Positions 43,639-53,780 of a DNA stretch of 64,000 bases are shown in pieces (position 1 is the first letter of the stretch; each line of letters opens with the position of its first letter). Below the pieces are notes generated by a model. It saw only the letters and a program-made list of their open reading frames with translations. It searched no databases and was not told where the DNA came from. The position numbers and the translations under genes are program-made. The DNA is taken from contig CANNEK010000004.1 in the NCBI GenBank assembly GCA_947503625.1, positions 1 to 64,000 on the forward strand. Reading direction: 5' to 3'. This DNA comes from an uncultured Kordiimonas sp. GTDB lineage: Bacteria > Pseudomonadota > Alphaproteobacteria > Sphingomonadales > Kordiimonadaceae.

Positions 43639-45633
43639 TCACGCGGTTGGCACTGTTCCGTGATGCAAGGAACAGTTGCCCAGTGCCAAAACGGATGATG
43701 GCAACAAGGTTTCATACTCTCGCCAGCGTTTTACTGCGGAAAGATATATCGGCTTGCGAACCTGACTGCCGCTGAGGGTATAAACAGGGCGTCCAGTCGT
43801 GTGAAAATCCAGACAGACGGGGTCCCACTGTTGACCAGTGAAGGCAACCAGCCTTTTGGCTTCTGTTTCCGTGTTTTCAACCAACTGCTCGTATTGATAC
43901 TCTGTCGTTTCAAGCGAAGTAACCCTGCGCCAGTAGTCCATTGTTTCCAAATGAAATCTATAATAGTGGGCGAGGTGGTCCAGGTTGTTCGCAAAGGTGA
44001 AGGAATGGGGAAAGCGCAATCTGAATATCGATAGACAGGTGTCTATCGGATCGCGGCGAGCATATATGATTTTGGCATTAGGTATCATTAGTGCGATCAG
44101 GCCAATGTATCTAAAGTTTAAAGGCGCTTTATCGATGTACACTGAAGCTGCGGTACTGGCATCCGCCATCGCTCGGTCATATATTTGAGCCCACCCTTTC
44201 AGGTTTGACTCCAGAAAGTCCTGGATGTCTGTTCCGCTTCGCCATTCTTGCGTTAGCAACCTCCAGAAGTTTCCAATGATACCCCGTTCGCCCATGCCGG
44301 TGATTTGAGGATGAGCAGACAGTATCTGTTCGCACAGTGTCGTGCCGGAACGGGGCATGCCGAGGATAAAAACGTATTCTTTGGAAGATGCCTGACCAAG
44401 CTGACAGTTCACCATATTGTCGTCGTTGAAGATTTCTTGGCTCATAGCAAGTTCTTCTTCAACCAGAGCTTTGTCGTATCCATTGCCAAGTGAATGATAG
44501 TGGTTTTCCAGAAGGGCGTTTGCTTTGGAAAAATACTGAAAAGCTCCGGGATAGTTTTTTTTGGCCTCCTGGCTTCGTGCCAGAGTTAGAATGCCTGAGG
44601 CCCGGATTTCCGGATCCATGGATGTGTTATTTATGGCTTTGGCCAAGTCCTTGGTTTGACGTTCGGTGATGGCCGAAGCGTCAATTTCACTCAGCATTGC
44701 ATACGCATTCACCTGCTTCGGCGAGAGCTCTATGCTTTTCAAAAGACACCGTTTGGCTTTGGTCAGGTCCCCTAGTTGGATATAACAGCGGCCCAGCGTA
44801 GCATAAATGCCGCCTTCGTCAGGCTGTAAGTCAGCGGCTTTTTGCAAATGCAACTCGGCATCCTCTGGCTGATAGGCCTTCAACAACAGTTCGCCGTAGC
44901 GCCAAACGTGTTCGAATGAATTCGTATTGGCTTCCATTAAAGGTCTGTACACTATGGCAGCAGACATAAAGTGCCTCATGTGCTCCAGCATATCAGACCA
45001 TTCGGTTATAATGCTCGCCGCTATGCTCTTGCTTTGTTGCTGCATCCAATCAAGACACAATTGTGTATCGCGCTCAGATCTTTCTGCAAGTGCTGGCGGC
45101 AAAAGTGCCTTGGCTGCATGATAGGTGTTCGGGTTTGCAGACCATGACCTGCGTGCAGTCAGAAGAGCTGCGCCATATTCGCCCATATGTGTTTGGCATA
45201 TCGCCAACATGCTCGCCAGCGTCCCGCTATCCTTAATAATGCTATTTGCTTTGACCAGAATCGGCAGGGCTTCACGATGCTGATTGATGCCGGTATATGC
45301 AGCGGCAACCTCCGCCAATAAATAGGGGTCGTTTCCGGCAAGCGCCTTGGCCTCCAGCAGTAACTGGGCGGCTGTTCTGGTGGACGCAAAATCTGGTGCA
45401 CATCTTGCCATGAACGCACACGTGCGCGCATTACGGAAACCTTTGGAGTTCAGCCGGGACAAAGACATGTGCAATGTCTGCATGTCACCATTTTGGTCTG
45501 CGCTGGCCATGTGCATTATAGCGTTAATCTGAGGGTCCGTAACGCCATTATTGAGCAAAGCGTTGCACTGTATGATAGCCTGGGCAGGGTACCCGGCCAA
45601 CCGGGTCAAAGCAGCACGGTCTGTCGCTTTCAT
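43639..45633 (-). CDS. TPR-repeat sulfotransferase
   Basis: Two-part protein, 664 aa. The first 400 residues are tetratricopeptide helices (for example DLQPDEGGIYATLGRCYIQL, then KAKRCLLKSIELSPKQVNAY). The C-terminal 260 residues are a sulfotransferase domain with the PAPS 5'-phosphosulfate loop FILGMPRSGTTLCEQIL and the 3'-phosphate region IYARRDPIDTCLSIFRLRF. No signal peptide or membrane segment is seen, so it is probably cytoplasmic. Proteins of this build are frequent in marine alphaproteobacteria, but acceptors are rarely known. It stands alone, divergent from the small ORF and ABC transporter. Confidence 0.87.
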   Translation of the reverse strand: MKATDRAALTRLAGYPAQAIIQCNALLNNGVTDPQINAIMHMASADQNGDMQTLHMSLSRLNSKGFRNARTCAFMARCAPDFASTRTAAQLLLEAKALAGNDPYLLAEVAAAYTGINQHREALPILVKANSIIKDSGTLASMLAICQTHMGEYGAALLTARRSWSANPNTYHAAKALLPPALAERSERDTQLCLDWMQQQSKSIAASIITEWSDMLEHMRHFMSAAIVYRPLMEANTNSFEHVWRYGELLLKAYQPEDAELHLQKAADLQPDEGGIYATLGRCYIQLGDLTKAKRCLLKSIELSPKQVNAYAMLSEIDASAITERQTKDLAKAINNTSMDPEIRASGILTLARSQEAKKNYPGAFQYFSKANALLENHYHSLGNGYDKALVEEELAMSQEIFNDDNMVNCQLGQASSKEYVFILGMPRSGTTLCEQILSAHPQITGMGERGIIGNFWRLLTQEWRSGTDIQDFLESNLKGWAQIYDRAMADASTAASVYIDKAPLNFRYIGLIALMIPNAKIIYARRDPIDTCLSIFRLRFPHSFTFANNLDHLAHYYRFHLETMDYWRRVTSLETTEYQYEQLVENTETEAKRLVAFTGQQWDPVCLDFHTTGRPVYTLSGSQVRKPIYLSAVKRWREYETLLPSSVLALGNCSLHHGTVPTA

Positions 45634-45760
45634 GGCATTCTCGTTTTCATTGGTTTCTTTGGTATCTCTCTACCGTAATGTTGTTGCAATTGAACAATAG
45701 GTTAGAGCAACAAGATAAATCTTAAACTTAAGAGATAAGAGTCTGTCGGGGGCTAGAACA

Positions 45761-45928
45761 ATGATACAAAAAATTATCGGTTTCAGTGAATTGTGGTGCG
45801 AACCATTAATGGTTCGCTTGTGTGCGTGGACAGCAGAATTATTTTGCCGGCACATGTTAAAATGTGTCACCAATGAATACGATGCCGAGACCAATATGAG
45901 TTTGGCACAAAAAGGTGATGTCGATTGA
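45761..45928 (+). CDS. Small protein of 55 aa coupled to the ABC transporter
   Basis: An ATG-started frame of 55 codons with GGGGG about 10 nt upstream. Its TGA (45926-45928) overlaps the TTG start of the transporter as TTGA, the usual sign of translational coupling. The sequence is rich in Cys, Trp and Met (SELWCEPLMVRLCAWTAELF, then four Cys in total) and ends in an acidic tail. No family is recognised. Either a real small protein or a leader peptide for the transporter would fit; the overlap is the main evidence. Confidence 0.5.
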   Translation: MIQKIIGFSELWCEPLMVRLCAWTAELFCRHMLKCVTNEYDAETNMSLAQKGDVD

Positions 45929-47796
45929 GAAGTAGAGTCTTGGCGGAGGACGATGCAGAAACCTCCGGGCGTAACCAATGGGCCACTGTTAAAAGCCTGA
46001 GCCCCTATCTTTGGGTTAGGGGGCGAGCAGACCTGCGCGTGCGCGTCGTTATCGCGATGACGCTACTCATCCTTGCCAAAGCTATTGGCGTATACGTTCC
46101 GTTTCTTTTTAAAGACGCTGTTGACATGCTGACGCCGGGGCAAACGCCAGGCGCGGAGCAGATGCTGGCCGTTGTGCCGGTCACCTTGATCGTTGCTTAC
46201 GGCATTGCGCGGGTTCTGACGCTGCTTTTTGGCGAACTCAGAGATGCGGTTTTTGTCAAAGTCGGACAGCACGCAATGCGGCAGATTGCGCTAAGCACCT
46301 TTCGACATTTACACCAGCTTTCCATGCGTTTTCATATGGACCGCAAGACGGGTGGCCTCAGCAGGATCATTGAACGCGGAACGCGTGGAATTGATTTTCT
46401 ACTGCGGTTTATGTTGTTTAACATCCTGCCGACATTGCTTGAAATTGTCCTTATCTCCACCATTTTCTGGCTCAAGTTTGGTTTTCTGTATGCTGCAGTT
46501 ACTTTCGCCTGTTTGGTATCATACATCTATTTTACCACCAAAATTACAGACTGGCGCCTGAAATTCCGCCGCGAGATGAATGAGCAGGATACGCAGGCAA
46601 ACTCAAAGGCAATTGATAGTCTGCTTAACTATGAAACAGTGAAATATTTCACCAACGAGAACTACGAAAGTCAGCGGTATGATGCCGCACTTGAACAATA
46701 TGAGTCTGCAGCGGTTCGCAGCCAGCTCTCTCTTACGCTGCTCAACGTTGGGCAGGGGGCTATTATTTCTCTCGGTCTGGTGGTTGTTCTCTGGATGGCG
46801 GCACAGGGTGTTGTCGACGGGCGATTTACGATTGGGGAGTTTGTTCTTGTTAACAGCCTGCTCATTCAGATTTACATGCCGCTTAATTTCCTTGGGTTTG
46901 TCTATAGAGAGATCAAACAATCTCTTACTGACATGGAGAAGATGTTTGATGTAATTGCCACCAATCCTGATGTTGAGAACAAACCTGGTGCGGTTGATCT
47001 GGTTGTGACTGGCGGAGCCGTTGCTTTCAATGATGTTTGTTTCGAATACAATCCGGATCGCCGGATCCTGCATGGGATTAGCTTTGAGGTTCCCGCCGGA
47101 ACAACGACTGCAATTGTAGGAGCCAGCGGCGCAGGAAAGTCCACTATCTCGCGTATTCTGTTCCGGTTCTACGATATCGCGTCAGGCAGTGTATGTGTTG
47201 ATAATCAGGATATTAGCCTTATTACGCAAAAAAGCTTACGTGATCAAATTGGCGTCGTGCCTCAGGATACGGTGCTTTTCAATGATACCGTTTTATACAA
47301 CATCCGATATGGTCGCCCGGATGCGTCCGACGAAGAAGTTCAGGAAGCAGCGCGGTTGGCCCAGATACATGATTTCATCGGCAGCCTGCCGGACGGTTAT
47401 GAAACCCAGGTTGGGGAGAGGGGACTCAAGTTGTCAGGCGGCGAAAAACAGCGTGTTGCCATTGCTCGAACCATTCTCAAAAATCCGGCAATACTGTTAC
47501 TTGATGAAGCAACGTCGGCGCTCGATAGCCAAACAGAGCAAGAAATACAGGCTGCATTCGAGCTTGTGTCGGAAGGTAGAACGACGCTTGTTATCGCGCA
47601 TCGATTGTCGACTGTCATCAAGGCTGATGAAATTCTCGTCATGGATCAAGGACGTATTGTTGAACGGGGCACCCATGACGTACTTCTGGAAAAAGCAGGT
47701 GTGTATCAGGCCATGTGGCAACGCCAGCAAGAGGCTTCGGCAGCGCAGGAAAAACTGGTTGAACTCGTGGGTGTTACTGAAGCAACAAAACAATAG
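45925..47796 (+). CDS. Atm1/HMT-type ABC exporter
   Basis: Half-size ABC exporter, 623 aa, with a six-helix membrane domain (about residues 30-330) fused to an ATPase domain. The ATPase shows Walker A GASGAGKST, signature LSGGEKQRVAIARTI and Walker B ILLLDEATSALD. The membrane domain has the Atm1-type segments RAFRHLHQLSMRFH-like (STFRHLHQLSMRFHMDRKTG) and SKAIDSLLNYETVKYF, which contact glutathione-like substrates in the family. It is likely a homodimer that exports glutathione-metal or sulfur species. The TTG start has AGGTGA upstream and overlaps the small ORF stop. Confidence 0.87.
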   Translation: MRSRVLAEDDAETSGRNQWATVKSLSPYLWVRGRADLRVRVVIAMTLLILAKAIGVYVPFLFKDAVDMLTPGQTPGAEQMLAVVPVTLIVAYGIARVLTLLFGELRDAVFVKVGQHAMRQIALSTFRHLHQLSMRFHMDRKTGGLSRIIERGTRGIDFLLRFMLFNILPTLLEIVLISTIFWLKFGFLYAAVTFACLVSYIYFTTKITDWRLKFRREMNEQDTQANSKAIDSLLNYETVKYFTNENYESQRYDAALEQYESAAVRSQLSLTLLNVGQGAIISLGLVVVLWMAAQGVVDGRFTIGEFVLVNSLLIQIYMPLNFLGFVYREIKQSLTDMEKMFDVIATNPDVENKPGAVDLVVTGGAVAFNDVCFEYNPDRRILHGISFEVPAGTTTAIVGASGAGKSTISRILFRFYDIASGSVCVDNQDISLITQKSLRDQIGVVPQDTVLFNDTVLYNIRYGRPDASDEEVQEAARLAQIHDFIGSLPDGYETQVGERGLKLSGGEKQRVAIARTILKNPAILLLDEATSALDSQTEQEIQAAFELVSEGRTTLVIAHRLSTVIKADEILVMDQGRIVERGTHDVLLEKAGVYQAMWQRQQEASAAQEKLVELVGVTEATKQ

Positions 47797-47876
47797 CTGG
47801 CTATTGTCACAGCCTTGAAATTAACACTCCAATTGAGGATAAACTACATCTTGTCTGGTTTTGTTTTGGCGCGTTT

Positions 47877-49901
47877 GTGTATTCTTCCTTCATAAATATC
47901 AGTAGGTTAACCGTTTTTATTGTGACTTTGGTTGCAGTTGCGCAGGTGGTTGCATCGAGCCATAGTGCCTTGGCAGCAGGTCTTGTGACTTCAAATAACT
48001 ATCAGAATGTCGAAACTGTTGAGGTCACTGCAAGGGCAATACCTACTGCGGATGAGATGGGCACCAACACGCGTATAATTATAGAGGATATAGGGTTTTC
48101 AGGAGCTGTGAACCTGGCTCAAACGCTGACCCAGGTTCCTTCTGTCAATTTGCGAACCAACTCTCGCGGTGAAGTCCTGGCGTCTTTTCGGGGTAGTGGT
48201 GAGAGGCAACTGGCAGTTTTTTGGGATGGCGTGCCAATCAACGTTCCTTGGGACAATAGATTTGATCTAAGTCTGGTTCCGACTTTGGCGCTGCAGTCCA
48301 TATCGGTTCACCGTGGGCCGGCATCTGCGTCTTTCGGTGCCAACACAGCAGGTGGTGTAGTCAACATAACCACTAAGACCCTTGCAGATTCTTCTTTTCG
48401 ATTTGTTGCAGGCACTGTCGGGCAGATTGCGGCTGACGCTACCGCCTCAATTGATGGTGGTAAGGTCAAGACACTTCTGGCGGGACTTCACGCTCGAGCT
48501 GATGGCCAAACGGCGCCAAGCGTTGAGTTCTCGGCCGAGAACAATGGCCTGATAACCAATACAGATTATCAACGAACCAGTTTCCTGGCCAAAACGGTCT
48601 TGCAGGGAAATCCATTTCAGTTAGGTTTTTCGGTTCTGTATTCTTCTGCTGATTTTGGTATTGCGCCAGAACAAGGCGCACGTATTACCCCAGAGGATGC
48701 CCGCTATTGGCGCTATCCTGATAGCGAGCATTTACTGGTTTCCAGCAGTGTCGCAATCCCGGTGTCATCGTCGCTGGTATTAGATGGGCGTGTTTGGAAT
48801 CAGTCTTTTGATCAGAATATTCAATCATACACTGATATCTCTTACAGGGAAGTGGAAGCGTTTCAACAAGACGAAAACAGCTCATCCGGCACTAAAGTGC
48901 AGGCAAGGTATCGAAGTGAAAACCAGTCCGCGACGTTTAGTGCAGTTGGACAATGGGCGAACCACCAACAGCTTGATCAGGAAGTCGGCCTTGCGGCGGC
49001 AGAGGCCGACAGGTTTACGCACTTTATGGGAAGTATTGGTTTCGACTATGGTTGGCAGTTTTCATCCAGCAATGAAGTTGCTGTCGGGGTGTCATATGAC
49101 GTTTTTGATCCTGGCCATACGGCCGGAAGAGAGAGTGCGGGGCACTTTGATGGATTGAATGTGTCAACAGAACTAAACCTGAGTTTATCAGATCATTGGG
49201 ATTTAAGATTTGCGGCTGCGAAAAAAGTGCGATTGCCGACAATGCGAGAGCTGTTTGGGGGAGCAATCGGCCGGTTTGTGTTGAATCCGGATTTGGCCCC
49301 GGAAACCAGTTGGCTTTTTGAAGCGGCGGCAGAAATCAGTTTTCCTTCCGGCTTTATTCATGTGATCCCTTTTTGGGTCGAGACAGACGATACCTTGGAT
49401 CAACAACGCGTTGAGATTGCCGGTGAAACTTTTAGTCAACGTGTCAATTTATCTGGTAGCCGAACCTACGGCATTGAAAGTCAGGCAAAATTTGACGTAA
49501 GCGAAAGAATGCAAGTCTCGGCCAACGCGACCTGGAGCCGTACGAAGCTGAAGCCGGATTTAGTTGCCAACTCCGCTCATCGTCTTTACCTTTCAGATCG
49601 TCCCAATTTGCTTGCGCGTGTCGACGCACGATATCAGGTAGGTTCAGAAACAACTTTTGGGCTATCAGTTGTTCACAGGGGTGAGGCAAAATCGGAAGAC
49701 GCCAGTGGCGACTTTCTTGATTTGTCACCGGCAACGAAAATTGACCTTTCGTTGTTACATCAGTTTCAACTAGCCCCAAATGGGCCATTGATTGAGTTAT
49801 TTGCATTGCTCAATAATCTGGCCGACGTGATTGTAGAACCTCAGTTAGGTTTGCCCGAGCAAGGGCGCGTATTTACACTGGGGATCAAGGCGGTGTTTTG
49901 A
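47877..49901 (+). CDS. TonB-dependent outer-membrane receptor (siderophore/cobalamin-type)
   Basis: TonB-dependent receptor, 674 aa, shorter than the other three. It has a GTG start, a hydrophobic signal (LTVFIVTLVAVAQVVASSHS) and a TonB-box-like VETVEVTARAIPTADEM. The plug holds ISVHRGPASASFGANTAGGV. The barrel ends in GRVFTLGIKAVF with terminal Phe. It overlaps the PepSY gene, a pairing often seen for metal-chelate uptake with inner-membrane reduction. It lies 80 nt after the ABC exporter. Confidence 0.9.
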   Translation: MYSSFINISRLTVFIVTLVAVAQVVASSHSALAAGLVTSNNYQNVETVEVTARAIPTADEMGTNTRIIIEDIGFSGAVNLAQTLTQVPSVNLRTNSRGEVLASFRGSGERQLAVFWDGVPINVPWDNRFDLSLVPTLALQSISVHRGPASASFGANTAGGVVNITTKTLADSSFRFVAGTVGQIAADATASIDGGKVKTLLAGLHARADGQTAPSVEFSAENNGLITNTDYQRTSFLAKTVLQGNPFQLGFSVLYSSADFGIAPEQGARITPEDARYWRYPDSEHLLVSSSVAIPVSSSLVLDGRVWNQSFDQNIQSYTDISYREVEAFQQDENSSSGTKVQARYRSENQSATFSAVGQWANHQQLDQEVGLAAAEADRFTHFMGSIGFDYGWQFSSSNEVAVGVSYDVFDPGHTAGRESAGHFDGLNVSTELNLSLSDHWDLRFAAAKKVRLPTMRELFGGAIGRFVLNPDLAPETSWLFEAAAEISFPSGFIHVIPFWVETDDTLDQQRVEIAGETFSQRVNLSGSRTYGIESQAKFDVSERMQVSANATWSRTKLKPDLVANSAHRLYLSDRPNLLARVDARYQVGSETTFGLSVVHRGEAKSEDASGDFLDLSPATKIDLSLLHQFQLAPNGPLIELFALLNNLADVIVEPQLGLPEQGRVFTLGIKAVF

Positions 49902-50494
49902 CCGCTGTGAATATTAGGTTGGGGGTTTGCTTGAAGCCACAGATTCTATTTCGCAAGATTCATCACTGGGGCTCGATATTTGTCGCCTTGCCTCTGCTGT
50001 TGATGATTGGTGCCGGCATTTTACTGATGCTGAAGAAAGAGAACAGCTGGATACAGCCTCCGACCGTTTCAGGCAGCCAGTCAGGTGTGCCTTCCTTATC
50101 GATAAAGCAGTTGTTCGACGCGGCCAAGGCGTCGCCTCAGGCCGGTTTAACGGATTGGAATAGCCTGGAACGGGTAGACTTCAAGCCTGGCAAAGGTGTT
50201 GCCAAGTTTGTCGGCGCTAACAACTGGGAAGTCCAGGTTGATACCCATACTGGTGAGATATTGCAGGTTGCATACCGACGTTCTGATATCATTGAAAGTT
50301 TGCACGATGGCAGTTTTTTCAGCGACACAATCAAACTCTATTTGTTCCTGCCTGCCGGAATAGGCCTGTTTATCTTGTGGGTTACAGGACTTTACCTGTT
50401 CTTTCTTCCGCATATAAAAAAACGCCAGAAAAGAATAAAGAAAGTTAATAATGCCAACTCTTCGACAGAAGGAGTTCGTCAACCGGCGGAATAG
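49898..50494 (+). CDS. PepSY-associated membrane protein
   Basis: Membrane protein of up to 198 aa with two hydrophobic segments (FVALPLLLMIGAGILLMLKK and LYLFLPAGIGLFILWVTGLY). Between them is a periplasmic PepSY-like region (WEVQVDTHTGEILQVAYRR). The His-containing start of helix 1 (KIHHWGS) is the pattern of the PepSY_TM family that includes siderophore reductases, but it has only two helices. Start is uncertain: TTG 49898 overlaps the receptor stop, GTG 49907 is possible, and TTG 49931 has GGGGG upstream. It likely works with the preceding receptor. Confidence 0.75.
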   Translation: MTAVNIRLGVCLKPQILFRKIHHWGSIFVALPLLLMIGAGILLMLKKENSWIQPPTVSGSQSGVPSLSIKQLFDAAKASPQAGLTDWNSLERVDFKPGKGVAKFVGANNWEVQVDTHTGEILQVAYRRSDIIESLHDGSFFSDTIKLYLFLPAGIGLFILWVTGLYLFFLPHIKKRQKRIKKVNNANSSTEGVRQPAE

Positions 50495-50569
50495 ACGCCG
50501 ACACTGGTTTAGGTGCCGACACATGCCCGCAATGAGATGGGCGATCGGCCAATTAAGAGGAGCTACCTG

Positions 50570-53500
50570 ATGAATATTCGAAAAAAACTGACAGTTTTGC
50601 TTGCCAGTACAATGCTTGCCGGTACGGCACTGGTTTCACCCGTTTATGCGGAAACGGATGTTGATGATTACTATGTTGCGCCTGAATTTCTGGAAGGCAT
50701 GCAATACCGTAACATCGGACCCTGGCGCGGTGGTCGGGTAACGACTGTTGCAGGCACAACAAGTGACACCCGGGTCTATTACATGGGTGCGACAGGCGGG
50801 GGGGTATGGAAAACCACCAACGCTGGTGGTAGCTGGGAAAACGTCTCGGACAAGTTTTTTAAGACGGGATCTGTGGGTGCGCTGGCAGTTGCTCCATCGG
50901 ACCCCAATGTTGTCGTGGCGGGCATGGGTGAAAGCCCGTTCAGGGGCGTAGCGTCCTCTCATGGCGATGGCGTATATATTTCAAAAGATGCTGGTAAAAC
51001 CTGGACCAATATGGGCCTGGAAAACAGTCGTCAGATTTCTACGGTACATATTCATCCGACAGATCCTGATGTTGTTTGGGTGGCCGTGCAGGGCTCTCCT
51101 TGGGCACCAACCGAGGAGCGGGGCGTCTATAAAACGACCGACGGTGGCAAAACATGGAATAGAACTCTGTTTGTTGATGAGACAACCGGCGTCATTGATC
51201 TCACAATCGACATGAATAACCCACGCATTCTTTACGCAGCAATGTGGGATACGGATAGAGAGCCCTGGCTGATCCGTTCAGGTGGCCCGGGCTCGGCAAT
51301 ATGGAAATCTGTCGACGGCGGTGAAACATGGGCAAAGACTGGCAAAGGCCTGCCAGAGGAAATGGGCAAGATTGGCGTGGTTGCTTCTGCTGCGAAATCT
51401 GACCTTGTATGGGCAATCGTTGAAGCCAGTGAAAAAGGCGGTCTTTATAAGTCAACAGATGGCGGTGAAAACTGGGTCCATGTGAATGGGGATCGACGGT
51501 TACATGCCCGTTCTTGGTACTACATGCATATTTTTGCAGACCCTGAGGATGAAAATACTGTGTTCGTCTTAAACGCGCCATTCATGAAATCAATTGATGG
51601 CGGCAAAAGTTTCGCCCAGGTATCAGTTCCTCACGGTGACACACACGATTTGTGGATTAACCCTGACAACACTGACATCATGGTAAATGCCAATGATGGC
51701 GGCGGAACTGTTTCGCTAGACGGTGCCCAAAGCTGGTCGACAGTCTATAATCAGCCCACTACTCAGATATACAGACTGAATGCAGACAATCGCTTTGCCT
51801 ACAAACTTTATGGTGGTCAACAGGACAACAGTACAGTTGCTATCACCAGCCGGGCACCTGATGGTTCAATCGGCCTTGAGGACTTTCACGCGGTAGCCGG
51901 TTGTGAAAGCGGGTTTGTTGGTTTGGACCGGAACAATCCTCGTTATGCTTACTCTGGATGTTATCTGGGGCAGATCGAGGAGTATGACTTCGAAACGGAA
52001 ACTGAGCGCAGTGTCAGTGCTTATCCGGAGATTTCTTTCGGGAACGCGCCCAAGCATCGCAAATATCGTTTCAACTGGAACGCGCCGATATTGGTATCAC
52101 AGCATGACCCATCAGCGATTTATCATGCTGGTAACAAACTGCTGAAGTCCACCGACAGGGGCGTTAGCTGGGCGGAAGTAAGTCCTGACCTGACCAGAAA
52201 TGAAGAAGACAAGCAGGGCCCAATGGGCGGCCCGATAACCAATGAGGTATCCGAGAACTACAATACAATTACTTATGTAGCGGAGAGTTCGCACGAGGCG
52301 GGCACCTTCTACGCTGGAACGGATGACGGGCTCTTGCATATAACGCGGGATGACGGAGCCACCTGGCAGGCCATCACGCCGCCCAGAATTGGTCGTGCAC
52401 TTGTCAACGCAATTGATGTGTCTCCGCATGACCCCGCTACAGCCTATGTTGCGGTGACGCGTTACAAAGAGAATGACCATACACCGTTGATCTTCAAAAC
52501 AACCAATTATGGCAAGCGCTGGGAGCAGCTTGCTGATGGCATCCCCGATGGCGATTTTGTCCGTGTGGTTCGGGAAGATACTGAGCGTCAGGGCCTGCTG
52601 TATGCAGGTACGGAAACGGGCGTCTATGTATCATTTGATGATGGAGATGATTGGCAGCCACTTAGAATGAACTTGCCCCATGTGCCGGTGACTGACATCA
52701 AAGTGCATGGCAAGGATCTTTTGTTGTCAACGCAAGGGCGTGGTTTCTGGATATTGGATGATATTGCACCTTTGAGGCAGATGTCCGAAGATTCTGACGA
52801 AGGAACAACACTGTTTGCCCCTTCAACTGCCTATCATGTTATGACCGCTGGTGGACGCAATGGTGGGCCTAGCAGTCCGAATCCTCCAGCTGGTGCAACA
52901 ATATACTACAGCCTGACGGATGCTCCTGAAGATGGCATTGCGCTTGAAATTCTCGACAGTCAGGGCAATGTCATCCGGACGCTCAAGTCTGACGAGAAAA
53001 AAGGTGAAGAAGGTGGGGGATCAGGTAGCAGCTATAACCTGCCAATGAAAACCGGCCTTAATCGCGCGCAATGGGATTTGCGTACAGATGCTCTTAAGCC
53101 GGTCAAGGGGCTTTGGTCTATCGCTGGCGGCTCTGATCGTAAAGTAGATGGTTATGTCGTTGCCGATGGCACTTATTCGGCGCGTTTGAAGGTTGGTGAC
53201 TCAGTTACGGAGCAAACATTTGCCGTGGAATGGGACCCAAGACTGGACATCTCTTCTGAGCAGATTGCCGAGCAAACGCAGATGGTTTCGCAAACTTTCA
53301 GTATGCTGGCAGAACTACAGCAATCTGTGATGTCCATGCGCAAGGCCAAGAAACTCGCGAAAACGCAAACTGATGCCAATGGCGATGTTGAGGCTCTCAA
53401 AGCAGCCGGCGATGCAGCTGTCAAAGCAATAGAAGACTGGGAGAAAGGCCTGATCAATACAGATCGTGAATTCTTTCAGGATGTCCTCAATTGGCCGGAC

Positions 53501-53725
53501 AAACTGCATTCCGATATTCAGTTCCTGCTGGGGAATTTGAACGGCGGTATACCGCCAGTTAATGCTGGCACAAAAGAGCGGTTTGAAGATGTTGCAGCAG
53601 TGTTCCGGGACGCGATGGCGGCGCGAGATGCAGTCGTATCCAACGAGATTGCGGCTTTCAATGCAGCTTTTGCCAGTAGCGGACGTGATGCTGTGACTGT
53701 GCCAAGCTTTACCGAAGCTGAGTGA
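50570..53725 (+). CDS. Exported VPS10/BNR-type beta-propeller protein 1
   Basis: Large exported protein, 1,051 aa. Signal peptide MNIRKKLTVLLASTMLAGTA ends near VYAE; GAGGAG precedes this ATG, so the in-frame extension to 50513 is not used. About 700 residues form Asp-box/BNR beta-propeller blades with repeated S/T-x-D-G-G-x-T/N-W motifs (KTTDGGKTWN, KSVDGGETWA, KSTDGGENWV). Such sortilin/VPS10-like proteins are often annotated as glycosyl hydrolases without proof. The C-terminal part has GLNRAQWDLR and a helical tail. It is the first of three tandem paralogues and lies 75 nt after the PepSY gene. Confidence 0.88.
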   Translation: MNIRKKLTVLLASTMLAGTALVSPVYAETDVDDYYVAPEFLEGMQYRNIGPWRGGRVTTVAGTTSDTRVYYMGATGGGVWKTTNAGGSWENVSDKFFKTGSVGALAVAPSDPNVVVAGMGESPFRGVASSHGDGVYISKDAGKTWTNMGLENSRQISTVHIHPTDPDVVWVAVQGSPWAPTEERGVYKTTDGGKTWNRTLFVDETTGVIDLTIDMNNPRILYAAMWDTDREPWLIRSGGPGSAIWKSVDGGETWAKTGKGLPEEMGKIGVVASAAKSDLVWAIVEASEKGGLYKSTDGGENWVHVNGDRRLHARSWYYMHIFADPEDENTVFVLNAPFMKSIDGGKSFAQVSVPHGDTHDLWINPDNTDIMVNANDGGGTVSLDGAQSWSTVYNQPTTQIYRLNADNRFAYKLYGGQQDNSTVAITSRAPDGSIGLEDFHAVAGCESGFVGLDRNNPRYAYSGCYLGQIEEYDFETETERSVSAYPEISFGNAPKHRKYRFNWNAPILVSQHDPSAIYHAGNKLLKSTDRGVSWAEVSPDLTRNEEDKQGPMGGPITNEVSENYNTITYVAESSHEAGTFYAGTDDGLLHITRDDGATWQAITPPRIGRALVNAIDVSPHDPATAYVAVTRYKENDHTPLIFKTTNYGKRWEQLADGIPDGDFVRVVREDTERQGLLYAGTETGVYVSFDDGDDWQPLRMNLPHVPVTDIKVHGKDLLLSTQGRGFWILDDIAPLRQMSEDSDEGTTLFAPSTAYHVMTAGGRNGGPSSPNPPAGATIYYSLTDAPEDGIALEILDSQGNVIRTLKSDEKKGEEGGGSGSSYNLPMKTGLNRAQWDLRTDALKPVKGLWSIAGGSDRKVDGYVVADGTYSARLKVGDSVTEQTFAVEWDPRLDISSEQIAEQTQMVSQTFSMLAELQQSVMSMRKAKKLAKTQTDANGDVEALKAAGDAAVKAIEDWEKGLINTDREFFQDVLNWPDKLHSDIQFLLGNLNGGIPPVNAGTKERFEDVAAVFRDAMAARDAVVSNEIAAFNAAFASSGRDAVTVPSFTEAE

Positions 53726-53738
53726 ACAACATTGGGCA

Positions 53739-53760
53739 GGGAGGCGTGTTCGCCTCCCTT
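53739..53760 (+). terminator. Terminator or attenuator between propeller genes 1 and 2
   Basis: GGGAGGC (53739-53745) pairs with GCCTCCC (53752-53758) around 6 nt, followed by TTATT. It is 14 nt past the stop of propeller gene 1 and 23 nt before the next start. Confidence 0.6.
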
Positions 53761-53780
53761 ATTATCGACGGGATAGGGTT

